Part shown: in pieces, positions 1 through 5,852 of the stretch
How the letters are laid out: every line of letters starts with the position of its first letter
How positions within the stretch are numbered: position 1 is the first letter of the stretch
NCBI GenBank assembly: GCA_020026285.1
Contig: JAHHQS010000206.1
Location: 1-5,852 of the forward strand
Direction of reading: 5' to 3'
Source of the DNA: Parabacteroides sp.
Lineage (GTDB): Bacteria; Bacteroidota; Bacteroidia; Bacteroidales; Tannerellaceae
DNA length: 5,852 bases
The notes under the pieces: generated by a model
What the model was told of the DNA's origin: nothing
Databases searched by the model: none
What the model saw: the letters and a program-made list of their open reading frames with translations, nothing else
Position numbers and translations under genes: made by a program

Positions 1-27
1 ATAAAAGCCTATGTAAAATGTCTGAAT

Positions 28-71
28 AAAAAAACACGAAATTCGGAAGATGCGGCAACATCTCCCGAATC
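28..71 (-). terminator. Hairpin upstream of susC, best read as a minus-strand intrinsic terminator
   Basis: Positions 41-52 (ATTCGGAAGATG) and 59-70 (CATCTCCCGAAT) form an inverted repeat around the 6-nt loop CGGCAA. As plus-strand RNA the stem has an A47/C64 mismatch. As minus-strand RNA that position becomes a G-U wobble, and the stem gains another G-U pair (71 with 40), giving 13 uninterrupted pairs. Reading on along the minus strand there is a 5-nt spacer and then seven T residues (34-28). On the plus strand no T-run follows. The structure therefore looks like a terminator for minus-strand RNA. The spacer before the U-tract makes it weaker than a textbook case. It could instead be a structured leader element. 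Confidence 0.5.
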
Positions 72-131
72 AGTAAGTCAGTTTGAAATTGACCTCAACT
101 TAAATCAATTAATTACTCACTTTAAAACACT
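28..131 (-). ncRNA. Candidate antisense RNA opposite the susC leader (DonS-like arrangement)
   Basis: This is inferred from two seen elements. One is the Bacteroides-type -7 motif on the minus strand at 140-133. The other is the terminator-like hairpin with a T-run at 71-28. A transcript starting a few bases after the motif (about 131-127) and ending in the T-run would be about 95-105 nt and complementary to nearly the whole region before the susC start codon. Cis-encoded antisense RNAs that repress susC-like genes (DonS in Bacteroides fragilis and relatives) are known in polysaccharide utilisation loci, so the layout has a precedent. I cannot show homology to DonS. No good -33 TTTG lies at the usual distance, so the promoter is only half supported and both ends are approximate. 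Confidence 0.33.
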
Positions 132-132
132 A

Positions 133-140
133 CAAAAATA
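133..140 (-). promoter_or_regulatory. Bacteroides-type -7 promoter motif on the minus strand
   Basis: The plus-strand sequence CAAAAATA reads TATTTTTG on the minus strand, a perfect match to the Bacteroides -7 consensus TAnnTTTG. It ends on the first base of the susC ATG and points away from susC, toward the hairpin at 71-40. The expected -33 TTTG, 19-21 nt upstream on that strand (about 160-165), is absent. The nearest candidates are CTTG at 159-156 (too close, 15 nt) and TTTG at 176-173 (too far, 32 nt). In AT-rich DNA this 8-mer can occur by chance, so support depends on the adjoining terminator-like hairpin. Confidence 0.3.
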
Positions 141-3100
141 TGAATAATTTTTGTACAAGGCTAATAGTGCCTCAAACAAAATCATTTTTTAAGTCTAATC
201 GAGCCATGAAGTTAACTTGTGCTTTATTAGTTGCAGCTTCTATGGGAGTTTATGCAACAGGAAATGCTCAGTCTGCACGTGTAAATATTCAAGCAAATAA
301 TGTGACCACAGAAAAGGTCCTTTCTGCTATAGAAAAACAAACGGATTATTTATTTGTATATAATAAGAATGAAGTAGATCTGAAGCGAAAAACAACTATC
401 AATGCAGTAAATAAAACAACAGCAGAAGTCCTTTCAAGTATGTTTGAAGGAACAGATATTGTTTATGCTATAGAAGGTGAAAATATTCTGCTGATGAAGA
501 AAAATAACAGACCAAATGCTCTTCTTTCTGTAAATCAACAGTCTAATATTGTGAGAGGAACAGTAGTAGATCCTACAGGTGTTCCTGTTATTGGTGCCAA
601 TATTCTTGTGAAAGGAACGACTAATGGTACTATTACCGATATGGATGGTAATTTCTCTCTGGAAGTGGAGAAAGGACAAACATTGGTTGTTTCTTATATC
701 GGTTTTTCTAATTATGAGGTTAAAATATCTTCTCAGAAATCTTTATCAATTACATTGAAGGAAGATGCAGAAGCATTGGATGAAGTTGTAGTTGTAGGTT
801 ATACTACACAGAAAAAAGGATTATTAACAGGTGCAGTATCTACAATGAAGGTAGACGAGGATATGAAGAATTTGCCAACAACTTCTGTCGGAAATCTGCT
901 TTCAGGAAAACTTGCAGGTGTTAATGTCGGTACTCCAAGTGGTATTCCGGGATCTAATCCTACTATTTCTATTCGTACAGGATCTTCATGGAATGCTCAG
1001 GAAGTTACTTATGTAATTGATGGCGTAATACGTGATAGTGAGGATTTCAATAGTTTGAGTCCAAATGAAATTGAAAATATCACGGTATTAAAAGATGCAG
1101 CAGCTGCTGCTGTTTATGGTTCTCGTTCCGCAGGTGGTGTAATCGTCGTTTCTACAAAACGAGGCAATATAGGTAAACCTACTATAGAATATTCTTATGG
1201 TTATAGTGTGGATACACGTACTAAAAATGTGGATTTGACAAATGCTGTTCAAACAGGAGAATTGTATAATAGAGTAAATCCAAATACAGACCCTGCCGGT
1301 TGGAAGTGGTCACAGGAAGAATTGGATTATATTGCAACAGTAAATGATGGTTGGGGATATGATCAATTAGATGCAATATGGAAAAATCCTGTTACACAAA
1401 CCCATAATTTAAGTGTTTCAGGAGGAAATGAAAAAATTAAATATTTTACAGGAGCTTCTTATGTTAAACAGAACGGTTTTATGGATCCGTTGACTTATGA
1501 TAAGTTTAACTTCCGAATGAATGTTACTGCAGATATAACTAAAGATTTTAAGTTATTTACAGGCTTTGCTTTGTATGATGATAAAACCGGTAATATTGCT
1601 GATGGTGAAGGCCCTAATGAAACATATAAAAAGTTAAGAGTATGGCAGGTAGATCAGCCAGTCTTTACAGAATCTGGTAAATTGGTGGATTATGGTTGGG
1701 TCGGTAATGTTGGAGCTCGTGTAAATGGAGCTAGTGGATATAATAAGTCTCAATGGATAAAGCCTCAGTTAACCGTAAAGGGTACTTATACAGCTCCTTT
1801 CTTAGAAGGATTATCTGCTTCTGTTTCTTTTAGTAAGAGCTGGTCAAACAAAATGAATGAAATATATAATACCAACTATGATATGATGGTGATGAAAAAA
1901 ACAGGTCAGCACAATCATATTTTTTCCTTAAAAGATGAAGATATTTTGTATGTACGCCATTCTAACTGGACGTCAAAAGATAAGATTGAAAAATCTTCTA
2001 AATGGAGTCATGACGTACAATTAAATTTCCAAATTAATTATGATCATATTTTTAATGAGAAACATCATGTAACAGCTGCTTTGGTGTCAGAATGGTATGA
2101 AGCTTGTGGCGCCGGAGTATATGGTGCACGTGAAACTTTCCCTATATATCAAACAGATCAATTTTGGGCTGCATCTGATTCTAGATCCGATACTTGGGGA
2201 GGAGGTGATACTTCTTGGAAAAATGGACGTATGTCTTACATTGGTCAGTTTGGTTATACTTATGACAATAAATATTTGTTTAATTTATCTTTTCGTGAAG
2301 ATGGTTCTATGAATTTTGCTCCGGACCAAAGATGGGGATTGTTCCCTGCTGGTTCTATTGGTTGGGTGATTTCAGAAGAAAAATTCTTTAATCAAAAATA
2401 TATAGATTTCTTAAAATTTAGAGCTTCTGCAGGTTTGACTGGTAATGACGCTGTTGGTGGATGGCAGTGGCAACAGTCTTACAAATCAGGTAGACCAGCC
2501 TATTTTGGAATGAATCCAAGTAAAGTAGTAGGTTTGACTTATGGTAAAGTTGTTAATCCTAATTTAACTTGGGAAAAATCATTAACCTTTGATGTTGGTG
2601 CGGATATGCACTTTTTGAACAATTGGAACTTCTCTTTCGATTATTGGTATAGAAATTCTTATGATATTCTTGGAAATCGACAAAATACTTTGCCTACTAC
2701 TTTCAGTCAATCTATGCCGGCGGAAAATTATGGAGAAATACATGCACAGGGTATAGAAATGGAATTGGGATATAATGGAAAGAGTAATGATTTTACATTT
2801 CATGGAAATTTAACACTTGCATATGGCTGGAATGAGGTTATAAAAAAAGATTATGCTGAGAATGCACAGTGGGTAGATATTCCTGTCGGAAAATCTACAA
2901 GTTACATAAGTGGTTATGAATTCGATCAGATCCTTAAAACTCAAGAACAATTAGATGCATTTAATAAAGCACATCCGAATTATAATCATGGTGGACTAAA
3001 GCCTGAATTAGGAATGATGGTCTATAAAGATCTTTCAGGTCCTAATGGAACACCTGATGGACAGATAGACAGCTGGGACCGTACGGTTTTACATAGTAAC

Positions 3101-3568
3101 AATTTCCCTGTTGTACTTGGATTGAATTTAGGTGGTAGTTGGAAAGGTTTATCTTTAGACATGATGTTTTCAGGTAATCTTGGTATTAAAAAATCTTTTG
3201 CAGAAGTGAATAATCCTGTAGAATGGAACAGAGCATGGTCTGAATGGTATGATAACAGCTGGACTCCAGAAAACCCTGATGCAGATCTGCCGAAGCAATA
3301 TTCTTTTAATGTTCCTAAAACATATAAGGACTATAGTGACTTTTGGATTGCAAATGGAAGTTTCATGAGAATGAAATATTTAACATTGAGTTATGATTTG
3401 CCTAAAAATCAATTTTATAATAAATTATTTGAAAATGTAAGATTGTATTTTACAGGAACTAATCTATTCGTTTTGAGTAAATTTAATAAGTATTATGATC
3501 CTGAGAGTGGAGCTAATAGCATTCCAGTGTCTCGTTCATTTAATTTTGGTGTAAATGTAAGATTCTAA
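140..3568 (+). CDS. SusC/RagA-family TonB-dependent outer-membrane transporter with N-terminal STN domain
   Basis: This 1142-residue protein is the barrel half of a SusCD nutrient importer. It should carry oligosaccharides or similar large nutrients across the outer membrane using TonB-ExbBD energy. Seen in order: a signal peptide with a long basic n-region (core about 23-43, likely cleaved near GNA-Q); an STN domain (about 46-120); a carboxypeptidase-regulatory-like beta-sandwich (about 137-207, starting VRGTVVD); a TonB box (LDEVVVVGY, 213-221); a plug (about 228-342) with YVIDGV and a variant of the SusC signature (VLKDAAAAAVYGSRSAGGV); and a beta-barrel ending in a terminal Phe (FNFGVNVRF), as usual for outer-membrane proteins. 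The length fits STN-bearing SusC proteins. The ATG at 140 is preferred over Met23 (ATG at 206) because family members commonly have a basic stretch before the hydrophobic core; Met23 remains possible. There is no Shine-Dalgarno sequence, only A-rich DNA. The STN domain implies signalling to a FecR-type anti-sigma factor (inference). The substrate is unknown. Confidence 0.97.
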   Translation: MNNFCTRLIVPQTKSFFKSNRAMKLTCALLVAASMGVYATGNAQSARVNIQANNVTTEKVLSAIEKQTDYLFVYNKNEVDLKRKTTINAVNKTTAEVLSSMFEGTDIVYAIEGENILLMKKNNRPNALLSVNQQSNIVRGTVVDPTGVPVIGANILVKGTTNGTITDMDGNFSLEVEKGQTLVVSYIGFSNYEVKISSQKSLSITLKEDAEALDEVVVVGYTTQKKGLLTGAVSTMKVDEDMKNLPTTSVGNLLSGKLAGVNVGTPSGIPGSNPTISIRTGSSWNAQEVTYVIDGVIRDSEDFNSLSPNEIENITVLKDAAAAAVYGSRSAGGVIVVSTKRGNIGKPTIEYSYGYSVDTRTKNVDLTNAVQTGELYNRVNPNTDPAGWKWSQEELDYIATVNDGWGYDQLDAIWKNPVTQTHNLSVSGGNEKIKYFTGASYVKQNGFMDPLTYDKFNFRMNVTADITKDFKLFTGFALYDDKTGNIADGEGPNETYKKLRVWQVDQPVFTESGKLVDYGWVGNVGARVNGASGYNKSQWIKPQLTVKGTYTAPFLEGLSASVSFSKSWSNKMNEIYNTNYDMMVMKKTGQHNHIFSLKDEDILYVRHSNWTSKDKIEKSSKWSHDVQLNFQINYDHIFNEKHHVTAALVSEWYEACGAGVYGARETFPIYQTDQFWAASDSRSDTWGGGDTSWKNGRMSYIGQFGYTYDNKYLFNLSFREDGSMNFAPDQRWGLFPAGSIGWVISEEKFFNQKYIDFLKFRASAGLTGNDAVGGWQWQQSYKSGRPAYFGMNPSKVVGLTYGKVVNPNLTWEKSLTFDVGADMHFLNNWNFSFDYWYRNSYDILGNRQNTLPTTFSQSMPAENYGEIHAQGIEMELGYNGKSNDFTFHGNLTLAYGWNEVIKKDYAENAQWVDIPVGKSTSYISGYEFDQILKTQEQLDAFNKAHPNYNHGGLKPELGMMVYKDLSGPNGTPDGQIDSWDRTVLHSNNFPVVLGLNLGGSWKGLSLDMMFSGNLGIKKSFAEVNNPVEWNRAWSEWYDNSWTPENPDADLPKQYSFNVPKTYKDYSDFWIANGSFMRMKYLTLSYDLPKNQFYNKLFENVRLYFTGTNLFVLSKFNKYYDPESGANSIPVSRSFNFGVNVRF

Positions 3569-3580
3569 TTAAAGACAATT

Positions 3581-5377
3581 ATGATACGAAATAAAGTTGC
3601 AAAGATTTTAATTGTAAATGTCATTCTATCCATGTTTGGTGCTTGCAGTTTAGATTATGAGAATACAGGTGCAATAAATCCTGATAATGTATGGAGTGAC
3701 AAATCAATGATATCTGCTTTTTTAACAGATATATATGGAAATATGATGCCTGGATGGCCGGTTAATGCAAATAATACAGATGAAGGCATGAATTTCCAAA
3801 AAGATATGAGTCAATATGTTCGAGGACAAATAACAGTTGATAATTGTGGGCAGAATTTAGATTATTCTAATATCGATAAAATTAATTTTTTCCTGAATCA
3901 GCTAGAATCTGTTACTGTTTTAACTGAAGAGGAGAAAAAACAATTGACCGGGCAGGCTCTGTTTTGGAGAGCCTGGGATTATTGGGGAAAAGTACAGAAT
4001 TTAGGAGGAGTTCCTCTAATTTTAGAACCTCAGGATGTAACAAATGTCGAATCTTTATTTGTAACAAGAAATTCAACATCAGAATGTGTTAAACAAATTA
4101 TTCAAGACCTTGATGATGCAATATCTATGTTGCCGGATAAGTGGGAAGATGCTAATTATGGTCGAATAGATAAAGGTTGTGCAATGGCCTTTAAAGGTAA
4201 GGTCCTGATGTTTTATGCAAGTCCTTTATTTAATCCTAATAATGATATGGCTCGATGGGAAACAGCATATAAGGCTAATAAAGATGCAATCGAATTCTTG
4301 TCAAGTGTAGGTAAAGGACTTTATGAAGGAAATTTCGAGGATATTTGGTATAAAGAACAGAACAAAGAAGTGATTATGGTTAATCAATTTTATTATCCTG
4401 ATCATTCTTTTGCGCAAAATGGTATTCGTCCGGAGTGTTTAACTAGAGGTGCGTCAAATCAAAATCAAGCGATATATTCTTTATTATGTGCTTATCCTTT
4501 AGCTAATGGAGATAAGTTTGAAATAGATCTTGAAAGATTGAAAACAGATCCATCTTATAATGCTAAAACTTTAGATGACTTTTATACAAATCGTGATCCT
4601 CGATTTTATGCAACAATATTTTGTCCAGGAACATCTTATCCATCTCCAGATCTGTTAGTAGATAAAAAATATTGGAATACTTGGGAAAAAGTAGAGGATA
4701 ATCAGTCTCCGACTGGATATACTTATATATCTACTGTACCAAGATATTTGGGCTTGGCAATTGGAAGTGGATATTCTGGATTCTTTCAGAAGAAAGGTCT
4801 TGATACTGATCTTACAAAAAATACACTTAATCAAGCTGAAACAGACTGGATTGAGATTCGTTTTGCAGAAGTCCTTATGAATTATGGTGAATGTGCCAAT
4901 GAATTAGCAAAATCAGATGAAGCTTTACAGGTCTTATATGATATAAGAAAAAGAGCAGGTATCAAATCAGATGATGGTAAATTCGGTATAAAAGCTACCT
5001 CTAAAGATGAAATACGTCAGGCATATATTGATGAACGTTTTATAGAGTTTGCATATGAAGGAAAGCGTTGGGCTGATTTAAGAAGATGGAAACGTTTTGA
5101 TATCCTTAATAATATGAAATATCGTTCAACCTTATATCCGGTAATCAAAGATGTTAAAGATTTTGAGAATTTTGATTGGACTAAGGATATGTATGATCCT
5201 GAAGTTAGAAAGTTATTCCGTTTAGACTATATTGAATGTGCTGATGGTGATAAAGATTTTTATTTCAACCTGGACTTAAATCATTGGTTCTATCCGTTGT
5301 CTAAAAAAACTTTGGATCACAATTCAAAGATTGAACAGAATAGTGAATGGGGCGGTACATTTGATGCGTTAAAGTAA
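3581..5377 (+). CDS. SusD/RagB-family surface nutrient-binding lipoprotein
   Basis: This 598-residue protein is the extracellular lid and substrate-binding partner of the SusC transporter encoded just upstream. A short basic, hydrophobic signal ends in a lipobox (MFGAC), so Cys22 is the expected lipidated residue. Acidic residues follow at +3 and +5 (CSLDYE), compatible with the Bacteroides surface-export signal. Family landmarks are clear: RAWDYWGKVQNLGGVPLI (130-147) in the N-terminal SusD-like, TPR-bearing half; DWIEIRFAEVLMNYGE (422-437) followed by IRKRAGI (455-461); ERFIEFAYEGKRWADLRRW (485-503), the SusD/RagB signature; and a C-terminal HWFYPLSKKTLDHN resembling the usual WPIP..E...N ending. 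The gene starts 12 nt after the susC stop, so the two are almost certainly co-transcribed. The gap has no Shine-Dalgarno sequence, which is normal in this phylum. No carbohydrate-active enzyme lies beside it, so the ligand cannot be predicted. The length is at the upper end of the normal range, with no sign of truncation. Confidence 0.97.
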   Translation: MIRNKVAKILIVNVILSMFGACSLDYENTGAINPDNVWSDKSMISAFLTDIYGNMMPGWPVNANNTDEGMNFQKDMSQYVRGQITVDNCGQNLDYSNIDKINFFLNQLESVTVLTEEEKKQLTGQALFWRAWDYWGKVQNLGGVPLILEPQDVTNVESLFVTRNSTSECVKQIIQDLDDAISMLPDKWEDANYGRIDKGCAMAFKGKVLMFYASPLFNPNNDMARWETAYKANKDAIEFLSSVGKGLYEGNFEDIWYKEQNKEVIMVNQFYYPDHSFAQNGIRPECLTRGASNQNQAIYSLLCAYPLANGDKFEIDLERLKTDPSYNAKTLDDFYTNRDPRFYATIFCPGTSYPSPDLLVDKKYWNTWEKVEDNQSPTGYTYISTVPRYLGLAIGSGYSGFFQKKGLDTDLTKNTLNQAETDWIEIRFAEVLMNYGECANELAKSDEALQVLYDIRKRAGIKSDDGKFGIKATSKDEIRQAYIDERFIEFAYEGKRWADLRRWKRFDILNNMKYRSTLYPVIKDVKDFENFDWTKDMYDPEVRKLFRLDYIECADGDKDFYFNLDLNHWFYPLSKKTLDHNSKIEQNSEWGGTFDALK

Positions 5378-5390
5378 ATAATATTCTATT

Positions 5391-5434
5391 AAAATATCTT
5401 CCCAAGAAGAATCTTCTTTTTGGGAGGGTATTTT
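5391..5434 (+). terminator. Terminator hairpin after the susCD operon
   Basis: The hairpin begins 13 nt after the susD stop. The left arm 5391-5405 (AAAATATCTTCCCAA) pairs with 5420-5434 (TTGGGAGGGTATTTT) over 15 positions with two G-U wobbles. Inside, GAAG (5406-5409) pairs with CTTC (5413-5416) around an AAT loop, with three unpaired T residues at 5417-5419. The core CTTCCC/GGGAGG stem followed by TATTTT fits a Rho-independent terminator closing the susC-susD transcript. The A-rich left flank means it could also stop minus-strand transcription. No further gene is joined to the operon within the window. Confidence 0.8.
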
Positions 5435-5435
5435 C

Positions 5436-5445
5436 CAACTAGTTG
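5436..5445. repeat. 10-bp perfect palindrome CAACTAGTTG
   Basis: CAACTAGTTG equals its own reverse complement and lies one base after the terminator hairpin. It could be a small dimer-binding site or an accident of AT-rich DNA. A single copy was noticed and there is no neighbouring start codon to give it a regulatory role. Confidence 0.3.
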
Positions 5446-5558
5446 TTGAACGATAGTAATTAAGAAAATAGATATATTGGGGTTTAATATCTTTTGTATT
5501 TGTTCATTGGTGTGTATAAGTAGATAAACAATTAGCGTAAGAGAAAAATCTTTTTATT

Positions 5559-5619
5559 GTTGTTTCTTAGTTGATTCTAATATAATGAAGTCATAAATAA
5601 AATGAAGGAAAGAAACAAC
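5559..5619. repeat. Inverted repeat, 10-bp arms with 41-nt spacer
   Basis: GTTGTTTCTT (5559-5568) and AAGAAACAAC (5610-5619) are exact reverse complements separated by 41 AT-rich bases. The arms could form the base of a hairpin in RNA from either strand, or be a protein-binding or mobile-element relic. No transposase, target-site duplication or gene is associated with it, so no function is assigned. Confidence 0.35.
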
Positions 5620-5852
5620 GGATAGTGATATATGAAAATGAGTTAGCTAGTGAAAAAACTAGATCTTTCGGATAATAAATATTTAAGACTATTCTTGGTA
5701 ATGAATACTACTAAAAGAATCAGATCTTAAATTAGAAAAGTGGAAAATTTATAAAAAGAATTCTGTACAAATAGCTAGATGTGTTGTTAAAGGTTTTGGT
5801 ATTTCTACGATATCTATGTTTAATTAAAAAAATCATTAAAAAAGTAATACAA

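Larger units (their letters stand above)
5435..5852. other. AT-rich intergenic region downstream of susD, no convincing gene
   Basis: After the terminator, 418 bases hold no plausible complete gene on either strand. All ATG- or GTG-started frames are short: for example, 26 codons from a GTG at 5650, and 34 codons on the minus strand from an ATG near the right end. The content is small repeats (a palindrome at 5436-5445, an inverted repeat at 5559-5619, and CTAGT/ACTAG around 5648-5662). The last 30 bases are an A-rich tract resembling the untranslated leader of a Bacteroidetes gene, so another plus-strand gene may start just beyond the right edge. No tRNA or rRNA was recognised. Confidence 0.6.

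Noticed and set aside
78..85. TCAGTTTG as a plus-strand -7 promoter motif for susC
   Set aside because: It has one mismatch to TAnnTTTG and no TTTG at the proper upstream distance. An ECF-type promoter is more likely for an STN-bearing SusC, and I could not identify one.
434..679. 81-codon open frame on the minus strand inside susC
   Set aside because: It is antisense to the STN and beta-sandwich domains of a clearly coding gene, has no recognisable domain, and has the composition expected of a shadow frame.
2097..2312. 71-codon plus-strand frame inside susC
   Set aside because: It overlaps the uninterrupted SusC barrel in another frame and resembles no known protein.
2582..2803. 73-codon minus-strand frame inside susC
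   Set aside because: It is antisense to the barrel region, has no domain, and has no promoter or gene context.
5557..5586. E. coli-like promoter TTGTTG, 18-nt spacer, TATAAT
   Set aside because: The primary sigma factor of Bacteroidetes uses a different consensus (TTTG and TAnnTTTG). No gene follows, and such matches are frequent in AT-rich DNA.
5795..5822. Possible Bacteroides promoter for a gene beyond the right edge: TTTG (5795-5798) and TATGTTTA (5815-5822)
   Set aside because: The 16-nt spacing is short of the usual 19-21, the -7 element misses its final G, and the presumed target gene is outside the window.

Overview
The window is a SusC/SusD outer-membrane nutrient-uptake pair from a low-GC member of the Bacteroidetes, most likely a gut Bacteroidales (Bacteroides, Phocaeicola, Parabacteroides or a relative). 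This rests on the tandem SusC-like and SusD-like genes, AT-rich DNA, A-rich rather than Shine-Dalgarno-type sequence before the start codons, and a Bacteroides-type lipoprotein signal. Genus, species and transported substrate cannot be read from the sequence.

Layout. Positions 1-139 are the region upstream of the transporter. They hold a near-perfect hairpin (40-71) that pairs better as minus-strand RNA than as plus-strand RNA, with seven U residues just beyond it on that strand. A perfect Bacteroides -7 promoter motif on the minus strand (133-140) touches the transporter start codon. Together they outline a possible antisense RNA of about 100 nt facing the susC leader. Positions 140-3568 encode a 1142-residue SusC-family TonB-dependent transporter with an N-terminal STN signalling domain. 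After a 12-nt gap, 3581-5377 encode a 598-residue SusD-family lipoprotein. A strong hairpin (5391-5434) begins 13 nt after the susD stop and probably ends the transcript. Positions 5435-5852 are AT-rich with no convincing gene. They contain small inverted repeats and two short open stretches in adjacent frames that could be a decayed remnant. An A-rich tract at the right edge resembles the leader of a gene starting outside the window.

How the parts work together. SusD is expected to sit as a lid on the extracellular face of the SusC barrel, capture an oligosaccharide or other large nutrient, and pass it into the barrel. TonB-ExbBD supplies the energy through the TonB box. The STN domain suggests that substrate occupancy is also signalled across the periplasm to a FecR-type anti-sigma factor controlling an ECF sigma factor. 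Neither regulator is visible here. The candidate antisense RNA would be a second, repressive control layer of the DonS type described in Bacteroides. The transporter pair is conventional; the antisense RNA locus is the element most worth testing.
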